From positions 5,237,001 through 5,301,000 of the forward strand of contig NZ_CP108370.1 in assembly GCF_035953295.1 (NCBI RefSeq): DNA of 64,000 bases. Reading direction: 5' to 3'. This DNA comes from Streptomyces sp. NBC_01335 (lineage in GTDB: Bacteria > Actinomycetota > Actinomycetes > Streptomycetales > Streptomycetaceae). Below are positions 40,510 through 47,699 of this stretch, piece after piece; position 1 is the first letter of the stretch; each line of letters starts with the position of its first letter. The notes below the pieces were generated by a model. It was not told the DNA's origin, made no database searches, and saw nothing but the letters and a program-made list of their open reading frames with translations. The position numbers were made by a program, and so were the translations under genes.

Positions 40510-41094
40510 ATGGAAGAAATTCTCGCGCTCGTCGAAGCCCGGCTGTGCACCGCCCTCGGGGAGCCGGACGCCCGTGCCACAGTGACCTTCCTGGGCACGG
40601 ACCGCATCGAAGTGCTGCGCTTCCCCGACGGCGACGTGGTCCGCTACGCCACCCTCGGCATGTCCGCCCAGCCCATGGCGGACCCCACCTCGCCACTCGC
40701 CGACCCGGTCAAGGGCCCCCGCGCCGAACTGGTGCTCTCCGTACGCGCCGGGCTCGCCGACACCGACCAGGTGCTCCGCCCGCTCGCCGTACTCGCGGCG
40801 TCCCCGCAGGTCGAAGGCGTGATCGTGGCACCCGGCGCCTCCCTCGACCTGGGGGACCCGCTCTGGCCGTCCGCCCCCTTCTCCTCGGTGCTGGTCGCCG
40901 AGTCCGGCGGGCTGGTGGAGGACCTGGAGCTGGACGAGCCGATGGACCCGGTGCGCTTCCTGCCGCTGCTCCCGATGACCGCGAACGAGGCTGCCTGGAA
41001 GCGGGTCCGGGGCGGCCAGGAGCTCCAGGAGCGCTGGCTCTCGCACGGCACGGACCTGCGGGACCCGCTGCGCACCTCCGTACCGCTGGACTGA
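40510..41094 (+). CDS. Suppressor-of-fused (SUFU) domain-like protein
   Basis: 194 residues. The family pattern VTFLGTDRIEVLRFPDGDVVRYATLGMSAQPM, then ELVLSVRAGLADTDQVLRPLAVLAA and FLPLLPMTANEAAWKRVRGGQELQERWL are typical of SUFU-domain proteins in actinobacteria. Those act as small protein partners, sometimes as immunity proteins. The ATG at 40510 lies after AT-richer sequence. A 15-bp direct repeat (GAAGAAGCCGTCGG twice) and a hairpin follow the stop. Confidence 0.8.
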   Translation: MEEILALVEARLCTALGEPDARATVTFLGTDRIEVLRFPDGDVVRYATLGMSAQPMADPTSPLADPVKGPRAELVLSVRAGLADTDQVLRPLAVLAASPQVEGVIVAPGASLDLGDPLWPSAPFSSVLVAESGGLVEDLELDEPMDPVRFLPLLPMTANEAAWKRVRGGQELQERWLSHGTDLRDPLRTSVPLD

Positions 41095-41167
41095 ACCCCT
41101 ACCCGTCCGTGTTCGTGCCGTCGTCGTACGAAGAAGCCGTCGGGGTGCGAAGAAGCCGTCGGCGTGC

Positions 41168-41203
41168 GAAGAGGGGCCCCGCCGGCCGGCGGGGCCCCTC
41201 TTC
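41168..41203. terminator. 18-bp hairpin between convergent genes
   Basis: GAAGAGGGGCCCCGCCGG followed at once by its complement (41168-41203). The innermost bases must form the loop. It ends the SUFU-like gene and the MFS gene, which converge on it. Confidence 0.88.
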
Positions 41204-41231
41204 CGTGTCCGTTCCTCCGCGCCCGTGGCCG

Positions 41232-42464
41232 TCAGTTGGCGAAGGCGGAGACGCCGTCCTCGGTGGCGTGCCGGGGCTGGACCTCCTCGGCCTCGTGGGT
41301 GAGCGCGGAGCGGCGTACCCAGACGATCAGCGCACCGACCACGGCCGTGACGGCGGCGACCACGAACGGGATGTGCACGTTGCTCCACTCCTCGATCTTC
41401 GGCGCGAGGTAGGGGGCGGCGGCCGCGGCGAACCAGCGGACGAAGTTGTAGCCGGCGCTCGCCACCGGACGGGGTGCGTCGGAGACGCCGAGGGCGAGCT
41501 CGGTGTAGACGGTGTTGTTCATGCCGATGAAGGCGCCCGAGACGATGGTGCAGACGATCGCGGTGACGTGGTTCCCGTACCCGAGGATCAGCAGGTCGGC
41601 GGCGAAGAGCACGAGCGAGGCGCCCAGCACCTTCAGCGAGCCGAAGCGTGCCTGGAGCCGCGGGGCGACGAAGACCGAGAAGACGGCGAGCAGCAGGCCC
41701 CAGGCGAAGAAGACCGCGCCGGACTTGTACGGGGTCATGTCCAGCACGAACGGGGTGAACGCGAGGATGGTGAAGAAGGCGTAGTTGTAGAAGAACGCCG
41801 AGCCCGCGACCGAGGCCAGTCCGCCGTGGCCGAGCGCCCTGACCGGGTCGAGCAGCGAGGTCTTCCTGGCCGGCTTCGGCTGCTCCTTCAGGAACGCGCT
41901 GATGCAGACGAACCCGATCGCCATCAGGGCGGCGGTGCCGAAGAACGGGTAACGCCAGCTGGCGTTGCCGAGCAGCGCTCCCACCAGCGGGCCGCACGCC
42001 ATGCCGAGGCCGAGCGCCGCCTCGTACAGCAGGATCGCCGCCGCGCTGCCACCGGCGGCGGCGCCGACGATCACGGCCAGCGCGGTGGAGACGAAGAGCG
42101 CGTTGCCGAGCCCCCAGCCGGCCCGGAAGCCGACCAGCTCGCCCACCGAGGAGGACGTACCGGAGAGCGCGGCGAACACCACGACCAGCGCCAGGCCGGC
42201 CAGCAGGGTCTTCTTCCCGCCGATGCGGCTGGAGACGAAGCCGGTGACGAGCATCGCGACCGCGGTGATCAGGAAGTACGAGGTGAACAGCAGCGACACC
42301 TGGCTCGGCGTCGCGTCCAGCCCCTTGGCGATGGACGGCAGAATCGGGTCGACCAGGCCGATGCCCATGAACGCCACGACCGAGGCGCCGGCGGTCGCCC
42401 AGACCGCCTTGGGCTGGCGAAGGATGCTGGTGGCCCCTTCGTCGAACGGGTCCTCTCCCTGCAT
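41232..42464 (-). CDS. MFS drug-efflux-like transporter (DHA1 type)
   Basis: 410 residues with 12 predicted membrane helices. The first loop (SRIGGKKTLLAGLALVV) holds the MFS motif A region, and helix 5 has motif C-like GLGMACGPLVGALLG, the antiporter signature. It probably exports small drugs with protons. The ATG at 42464 has GAGGAG upstream. Its control region holds three stacked palindromes (42613-42667). Confidence 0.9.
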   Translation of the reverse strand: MQGEDPFDEGATSILRQPKAVWATAGASVVAFMGIGLVDPILPSIAKGLDATPSQVSLLFTSYFLITAVAMLVTGFVSSRIGGKKTLLAGLALVVVFAALSGTSSSVGELVGFRAGWGLGNALFVSTALAVIVGAAAGGSAAAILLYEAALGLGMACGPLVGALLGNASWRYPFFGTAALMAIGFVCISAFLKEQPKPARKTSLLDPVRALGHGGLASVAGSAFFYNYAFFTILAFTPFVLDMTPYKSGAVFFAWGLLLAVFSVFVAPRLQARFGSLKVLGASLVLFAADLLILGYGNHVTAIVCTIVSGAFIGMNNTVYTELALGVSDAPRPVASAGYNFVRWFAAAAAPYLAPKIEEWSNVHIPFVVAAVTAVVGALIVWVRRSALTHEAEEVQPRHATEDGVSAFAN

Positions 42465-42612
42465 GGTGTTCCCACTCTCCTCATGGACGCGGTCCTGACG
42501 GCCGCGGGGTCCGGGTGCACGGTCGGGCCGCAGGGCTGCCGCGCACGGTCCGGGCGCACGGTCCGGCCGCAGGGCCGCTGTGCGAGGTCCGGCGCACGGT
42601 CCGGGCCATATG

Positions 42613-42667
42613 TCTGTGCGATACACAGAATAAGTTAGGTCCGCTAATAGATGCAAACTACATCTAT
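42613..42667. promoter_or_regulatory. Three stacked palindromes upstream of the MFS gene
   Basis: TCTGTG-cgata-CACAGA (42613-42629), TTAG-gtccg-CTAA (42635-42647) and ATAGATG-caaacta-CATCTAT (42647-42667) lie end to end in a strikingly AT-rich stretch. Each is a perfect inverted repeat. Such sites suit dimeric repressors (MarR or TetR types). They are between the MFS gene and the divergent gene at 42745. The regulator gene is not adjacent. Confidence 0.7.
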
Positions 42668-42744
42668 CGTTCCTGGTGAGAGCCACGCTGCGGACGGGTG
42701 ACCGTCCTTGACGTGGCGACGCGGGAGGGGGACCGTGGGTCGCT

Positions 42745-43422
42745 ATGAGGGGCGAACCCAGTTGCCCGAAGTGCGGTGGCCGGGTCAGGGCGCCCGGTCT
42801 TTTCGCCGACTCCTGGCAGTGCCCCGCGCACGGTCCGGTCCACCCGATGCAACCGGTGGTCCCGCCCAGCGTCGAGGCCCTCGGAGTGGTGGTCCACCGC
42901 GCACAGGTGCCGGTGTGGATGCCGTGGCCGCTGCCGGTCGGCTGGCTGTTCACGGGCGTGGCGCACGCGGGCGACGACCGCAGCGGCGGCCGCGCCACCG
43001 CACTGGTCTGCTCGGGGCCAGGTCCGCTCGGCGGGATGGGCGAGCTGCTGCTGGTCGCCGAGGAACTCGGCGTCGGCCTCGGCGCCCGCTACGCCGGTAT
43101 CGAAGGACCCGACCCCGGCCCCCGGATGCGCGTCGACGGTCCCCCCGTGGCCAAGGTGCTCGCCGCGGGACGCCCCACCCCGCTCTGGCAGGTGCACGGC
43201 GTCCCCGAGGACCGGGCCGTCTTCGCGGGCGAGGCGCGCGGGCTCTGGCTCTGGGCGATCGTCTGGCCCCAGCAGTCGGCGCTGCTCATGTACGACGAAC
43301 TGGTCCTCACCGACCTCCGCGACGCCGGCACCGAGACGGACCTGGTGCCCTGCGGCGCCCTCACCCCGCGCCTGCTCGGCATCCCCGAGGGCCCGCCCCG
43401 GCAGGGCCCCGCACCGCACTGA
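42745..43422 (+). CDS. Conserved actinobacterial protein with zinc ribbon (DUF6758-like)
   Basis: 225 residues. It begins SCPKCGGRV then WQCPAHGPVHP, a CxxC...CxxH zinc ribbon, followed by a beta-rich domain (PLPVGWLFTGVAHAGDDRSGGRATALVCSGPGPLGG; GLWLWAIVWPQQSALLM). I recall the family as a Streptomyces DUF without known function. There is no signal. It lies 116 bp upstream of the PHP gene, in the same direction, and may be co-transcribed with it. Confidence 0.75.
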   Translation: MRGEPSCPKCGGRVRAPGLFADSWQCPAHGPVHPMQPVVPPSVEALGVVVHRAQVPVWMPWPLPVGWLFTGVAHAGDDRSGGRATALVCSGPGPLGGMGELLLVAEELGVGLGARYAGIEGPDPGPRMRVDGPPVAKVLAAGRPTPLWQVHGVPEDRAVFAGEARGLWLWAIVWPQQSALLMYDELVLTDLRDAGTETDLVPCGALTPRLLGIPEGPPRQGPAPH

Positions 43423-43538
43423 CGGCGGGGGACGCCCCCTGGAGGCGGGGTGGCTCCGTGCGGCCGTCCGGGTGATGCCCGGGCGGTGGTTATCCTGGAG
43501 CGTCCCCACCGTCCGCCGCGAGCACAGGAGTCACCGTC

Positions 43539-44405
43539 GTGCGTATCGACCTGCACACGCACTCCACCGCGTCCGACGGTACGGACACCCCGGCCCAGCT
43601 GGTCGCCAACGCGGCGGCGGCCGGACTGGACGTCGTCGCCCTCACCGACCACGACACCGTGCGCGGCCACGCCGAGGCGCTGGCCGCCCTCCCCGAGGGC
43701 CTCACCCTCGTCACCGGCGCCGAACTCTCCTGCCGCCTCGACGGGGTGAGCCTGCACATGCTGGCGTACCTCTTCGACCCCGAGGAGCCCGCGTTCGCCC
43801 GCGAGCGCGAGCTGGTCCGGGACGACAGGGTGCCGCGGGCCCAGGCCATGGTGGGCAAGCTGCAGGCGCTCGGCGTGCCGGTGACCTGGGACCAGGTCGC
43901 GAGGATCGCCGGGGACGGCTCGGTGGGCCGCCCGCACGTCGCCGCCGCCCTCGTCGAACTGGGCGTCGTCCCCACCGTCTCCGACGCGTTCACCCCCGAA
44001 TGGCTCGCCGACGGCGGCCGGGCGCACGCGGGCAAGCACGAACTCGACCCCTTCGAGGCCGTCCGGCTCGTCAAGGCGGCGGGCGGGGTCACCGTTTTCG
44101 CCCACCCGGCGGCCGTCAAGCGCGGCGCCGTCGTCCCCGAGTCGGCCATCGCCCGGCTCGCCGCGGCGGGACTCGACGGCATCGAGGTCGACCACATGGA
44201 CCACGACGCCGCCACCCGTGCCCGGCTGCGCGGCCTCGCCGCCGAAGTGGGGTTGCTCACCACCGGCTCCAGCGACTACCACGGCAGCCGCAAGACCGTC
44301 GCGCTCGGCGAGTACACCACCGATCCCGAGATCTACGGCGAGATCACCCGGCGCGCCACGGGAGCCTTCCCGGTGCCGGGCGCCGGTGGAGCCCTCCGCC
44401 GCTGA
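43539..44405 (+). CDS. PHP-domain phosphoesterase (RNase AM / nucleotidase type)
   Basis: 288 residues. PHP metal motifs: MRIDLHTHSTASDG (first), ALTDHDT (second), VTGAELSC, GRPHVAAAL, VFAHPA, TTGSSDYHG. Related enzymes remove 5'-phosphates from 3',5'-bisphosphates or short RNA. The GTG at 43539 follows CAGGAG. The C-terminus is a short poorly conserved tail. Metal ligands are complete, so it should be active. Confidence 0.92.
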   Translation: MRIDLHTHSTASDGTDTPAQLVANAAAAGLDVVALTDHDTVRGHAEALAALPEGLTLVTGAELSCRLDGVSLHMLAYLFDPEEPAFARERELVRDDRVPRAQAMVGKLQALGVPVTWDQVARIAGDGSVGRPHVAAALVELGVVPTVSDAFTPEWLADGGRAHAGKHELDPFEAVRLVKAAGGVTVFAHPAAVKRGAVVPESAIARLAAAGLDGIEVDHMDHDAATRARLRGLAAEVGLLTTGSSDYHGSRKTVALGEYTTDPEIYGEITRRATGAFPVPGAGGALRR

Positions 44406-44611
44406 GGGCCGCACCGACTCCTTGTTTTTCCGGATCTCTCCGGCCGTCGCAGCCGTGCCCGGCCGCACTCCGGTGCCGTGCGCCCTCCGCACCCTTCCCG
44501 CCGCCACCTCACCCCGGCCGGTCCCGTAGCCCCGCGCTCCGGAGGGCCGGGGCTGCCCGCGCGCGGTCACCCCCCCCGACCTGCTTGTTCTCTTCTCCCG
44601 CAAGGCTCACC

Positions 44612-45217
44612 GTGTTCGACGTCGCTGTTTTCGGTTCCCTCTTCCTCACCCTCTTCGTGATCATGGACCCGCCGGGGATCACGCCGATCTTCCTCGCCCT
44701 CACCGCGGGCCGCCCCGCGAAGACCCAGCGCAGGATGGCGCTCCAGGCCGTCGCCGTCGCCTTCGGGGTGATCGCCGTCTTCGGTGTCCTCGGCCAGCAG
44801 ATCCTGGACTACCTGCACGTCTCCGTGCCCGCGCTGATGATCTCCGGCGGCCTGCTCCTGCTGCTCATCGCGCTGGACCTGCTCACCGGCAAGACGGACG
44901 AGCCGACGCAGACGAAGGACGTCAACGTGGCGCTCGTACCCCTCGGCATGCCGCTGCTCGCCGGACCCGGCGCTATCGTGTCGGTGATCCTGGCCGTGCA
45001 GCACGCGCACACCGTGAGCAGCCAGATCTCGGTCTGGGCGGCGATCGTCGCCATGCACGTGGTGCTCTGGCTGACCATGCGCTACTCGCTGCTGATCATC
45101 CGGGTCATCAAGGACGGCGGTGTGGTGCTGGTGACCCGGCTCGCCGGAATGATGCTCTCCGCCATCGCGGTGCAGCAGATCATCAACGGCGTCACCCAGG
45201 TCATCCAGAACAGCTGA
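44612..45217 (+). CDS. MarC-family integral membrane protein
   Basis: 201 residues with six membrane helices (FGSLFLTLFVIMDPPGITPIFLAL; LQAVAVAFGVIAVFGVLGQQIL; PALMISGGLLLLLIALDLL; GMPLLAGPGAIVSVIL and on). The conserved VPLGMPLLAGPGAI loop marks the family. Its role is not settled; earlier multidrug-resistance claims were not upheld. The GTG at 44612 fits the family start. A 14-bp hairpin terminator follows. Confidence 0.9.
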   Translation: MFDVAVFGSLFLTLFVIMDPPGITPIFLALTAGRPAKTQRRMALQAVAVAFGVIAVFGVLGQQILDYLHVSVPALMISGGLLLLLIALDLLTGKTDEPTQTKDVNVALVPLGMPLLAGPGAIVSVILAVQHAHTVSSQISVWAAIVAMHVVLWLTMRYSLLIIRVIKDGGVVLVTRLAGMMLSAIAVQQIINGVTQVIQNS

Positions 45218-45259
45218 ACCGGCCCCGGCCGCCCGGGACCGGCCCCCCCGGACGCACAG

Positions 45260-45289
45260 CGCCCCCGTACGGAGATCCGTACGGGGGCG
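45260..45289 (+). terminator. Hairpin after the MarC gene
   Basis: CGCCCCCGTACGGA and its complement (45260-45289, 14 bp; the last pairs must open to form a loop), 43 bp past the stop. It also lies 37 bp beyond the convergent small gene at 45326. Confidence 0.85.
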
Positions 45290-45325
45290 ACTCGTCATCT
45301 CATCAAGGCGTACTGCCGGAAGGTG

Positions 45326-45478
45326 TTACGAGGCCGGGCTTTCGGCCGGCCGAATGTAGATGCGCTGGCCCATTGCCGCGGCCTGCTGCACGATCCGGTT
45401 GACGGAGGCGGCGTCTACGACGGTGCTGTCCACGGCGGTACCGTCGACATCGTCGAGTCGCATGATCTCGAAGCGCAC
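45326..45478 (-). CDS. Small conserved Streptomyces protein
   Basis: 50 residues, beginning MRFEIMRLDDVDGTAVDSTVVDA and ending RIYIRPAESPAS. The pattern is strongly kept among Streptomyces, to my recall, without a known function. I chose the GTG at 45478, with GAAGGGAAG upstream; an internal ATG at 45463 is the alternative. It is probably a small alpha/beta protein with no membrane segment. Confidence 0.75.
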   Translation of the reverse strand: MRFEIMRLDDVDGTAVDSTVVDAASVNRIVQQAAAMGQRIYIRPAESPAS

Positions 45479-45689
45479 AGGGCTTCCCTTCGTCCGATCC
45501 TCCTGCTGGAGAACTACTGGTCGGACGGGGATTCCCGTCCGCAAGGATAAGGAAGCGAGGCCGCACGGTCCCGCTCCCTACGAGGGGTACAACGGCGCAC
45601 CCCCCGGAAAACATTCCCTACGCTAAGGAAATTTTTTGGATGTCTAAGTACCTGCAGGCAGTCGCCCCGACACGGACGTCGAGTCGCCC

Positions 45690-46598
45690 ATGACCGAAGC
45701 CGATTTCCCCACCACCCCGGACGACATCCGCGACCGCCTGGACCTGACGAACCAACTGCTCCAGCGCGTCCTCGCCGAGGTCTCGAAGACCCCCTCCACC
45801 CACGCGATCTTCGTCGACGCGGGTTATGTCTACGCCGCCGCCGGACTCCTCGTCACCGGCACCGAGGACCGCCGCTCCTTCGACCTCGACTCCGGAGGGC
45901 TGATCGAGGCGTTCATCGAACAGGCCCGCACGATCTTCGCGGACAGCCGGCTGCTCCGCGTCTACTGGTACGACGGCGCCCGGCGCCGTATCCACACCAC
46001 CGAGCAGCAGTCCATCGCCGAACTGCCCGACGTCAAAGTGCGCCTCGGCAACCTCAACGCCAACAACCAGCAGAAGGGCGTCGACTCCCTCATCCGCACC
46101 GACCTCGAATCGCTCGCCCGTCACCGCGCCATCAGCGACGCCGCGCTCGTCGGCGGCGACGAGGACCTCGTCTCGGCCGTGGAAGCCGCGCAGGGCTACG
46201 GCGCCCGGGTCCACCTCTGGGGCATCGAGGCCGCCGAGGGCCGCAACCAGGCCGAGCCGCTGCTCTGGGAGGTCGACAGCCAGCGCACCTTCGACCTGGA
46301 CTTCTGTCGCCCGTACGTCACCCGCCGCCCGGTCACCACGTACGAGGACGAGGGCCCGGCGCCCTCCCGCGAGGACGTCCGCTTTGTCGGGGCGCAGGTC
46401 GCCGCCGCCTGGCTCGCCGCCAAGGGCCGGGAGTCCCTGGTCGACCTGATGCCGGGCCACCCGTACCTGCCGGGCTCCGTCGACCAGGACCTCCTGGTCG
46501 AGGCGGAACGCCTGCTCCAGCACTCCCTGCGCGGGCACGCCCCGCTGCGCCGGGCGCTGCGGGACGGCTTCTGGCAGCACCTCCAGGCGCAGTTCTAG
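45690..46598 (+). CDS. NYN-domain protein (PIN-like RNase fold)
   Basis: 302 residues. The NYN core reads THAIFVDAGYVYAAAG (first aspartate), VYWYDGARR, QQKGVDSLIRTDLESLA (second aspartate) and AALVGGDEDLVSAVEAAQGYGARV (the further aspartates); these would bind Mg2+ for RNA cleavage. Residues 1-35 form a helical leader, and the last 80 residues are an unnamed helical domain (QDLLVEAERLLQHSLRGH). It may process or degrade RNA; no partner gene is visible. The stop is followed by three short AGGGGCAG repeats. Confidence 0.88.
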   Translation: MTEADFPTTPDDIRDRLDLTNQLLQRVLAEVSKTPSTHAIFVDAGYVYAAAGLLVTGTEDRRSFDLDSGGLIEAFIEQARTIFADSRLLRVYWYDGARRRIHTTEQQSIAELPDVKVRLGNLNANNQQKGVDSLIRTDLESLARHRAISDAALVGGDEDLVSAVEAAQGYGARVHLWGIEAAEGRNQAEPLLWEVDSQRTFDLDFCRPYVTRRPVTTYEDEGPAPSREDVRFVGAQVAAAWLAAKGRESLVDLMPGHPYLPGSVDQDLLVEAERLLQHSLRGHAPLRRALRDGFWQHLQAQF

Positions 46599-46633
46599 CC
46601 GCAGACTTCAGGGGCAGACTTCAGGGGCAGAAT

Positions 46634-47494
46634 TCAGGGAAGGCGGAGGCTCTCCCAGAACGCCACCAGCGCCGCCGCCGTCTCCTCGGGGCGCGCGGTG
46701 TTGGGGGAGTGCTCCGCGCCCACGACCGTGGTGCGGCAGGCGCCCAGCCGGGCGGCCATCGCGGTGAGCAGCCCGACCGGCCACACGTCGTCGCGCTCCC
46801 CGGAGACGACGTGGACGGGCCGGCCGGTCGCGGCCAGCTCGTCCACCCGGTCCGGCTCCACGGACAACTGGCGTCCGGTGGCGATCAGCTGCGCGGGATC
46901 GTTCATCAGCCACCGGCGGCGCAGATCCTCGCCGCCGCCGGTGTCCGCGTCCTCCGGCGGGTCCAACGCCCGCATCGCGTCCCACACCTGATCCATGGTC
47001 AGCGCGGCCAGTGCGTCGCCGAGCAGCTTCACCTTGTCCCGCTGCCCGGCGGAGACCTCGGCGGGCCCGGACGACATCAGCGTCAGCGAGCGGAAGGGCA
47101 CGGGGTCCAGGAGGACGGCCGCGCGGGCGATCTGGCCGCCCAGTGAATGGCCGAGCAGGTGCGTCGGCGTGCCGTCCGCGGTGCCGAGCGCCAGCGTCTG
47201 CGCGAGGACGTCCCGCGCCAACTCGCGCTGCTCGTAATCCTCCTGACGACCCGTGCCCCGGCTCTCGTACTGCCCGCGGCCGTCCACGGCGACGGCCCGG
47301 AAACCGGCGGCGGTCAGGGGTTCGAGGAGGGCGACGAAGTCCTCCTTGCTCCCGGTGTAGCCGGGAAGCATCAGGACCGTGCCGCGCGGGTCGGTACGCG
47401 GTACGGCGTCCAGTGCGGCGAAGTCGCCGCGCGGGGTGCGCAGCGTCCGGGCACGGGCACAGGGGGGCGGGGTGAAGGTCGGCGGCCGGCTCAT
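46634..47494 (-). CDS. Alpha/beta hydrolase
   Basis: 286 residues. The lid-less hydrolase fold has VLMLPGYTGSKEDF (oxyanion region), the nucleophile elbow GHSLGGQIA (serine in G-H-S-L-G), an acid region in VHVVSGERDDVWP and a catalytic histidine in VVGAEHSPNT. The substrate is unknown: esterase, lipase or lactonase. It is alone on its strand. The start at 47494 (ATG) fits the homology. Confidence 0.9.
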   Translation of the reverse strand: MSRPPTFTPPPCARARTLRTPRGDFAALDAVPRTDPRGTVLMLPGYTGSKEDFVALLEPLTAAGFRAVAVDGRGQYESRGTGRQEDYEQRELARDVLAQTLALGTADGTPTHLLGHSLGGQIARAAVLLDPVPFRSLTLMSSGPAEVSAGQRDKVKLLGDALAALTMDQVWDAMRALDPPEDADTGGGEDLRRRWLMNDPAQLIATGRQLSVEPDRVDELAATGRPVHVVSGERDDVWPVGLLTAMAARLGACRTTVVGAEHSPNTARPEETAAALVAFWESLRLP

Positions 47495-47529
47495 GGGACG
47501 AGGTTAGGGCCTCCCGTCCGGATCATGCT

Positions 47530-47614
47530 GGGCCGGTGGGCCGGTGGGCCGGTGGGCCGGTGGGCCGGTGGGCCGGTGGGCCGGTGGGCCGGTGGGCCGG
47601 TGGGCCGGTGGGCC
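47530..47614. repeat. 8-bp minisatellite (GGGCCGGT, about 10.6 copies)
   Basis: The unit GGGCCGGT is repeated with no error across 85 bp, just upstream of the hydrolase start. As the array lies in the hydrolase promoter region, copy-number change by slippage could alter expression. The last unit is cut by GGGCCCGTG. Confidence 0.95.
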
Positions 47615-47626
47615 CGTGTACCGGAA

Positions 47627-47679
47627 ACGCCGGACGGCCCCGTCCCCCCGGTGTGCGGGGGGACGGGGCCGTCCGGCGT
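47627..47679 (-). terminator. 23-bp perfect hairpin downstream of the DEAD-box gene
   Basis: Arms 47627-47649 and 47657-47679 are exact complements with a 7-base loop, 21 bp beyond the DEAD-box stop. One of the strongest terminators in the window. It shields the divergent minisatellite region. Confidence 0.9.
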
Positions 47680-47699
47680 CAGGTGTGCCGCCGCGAGCG

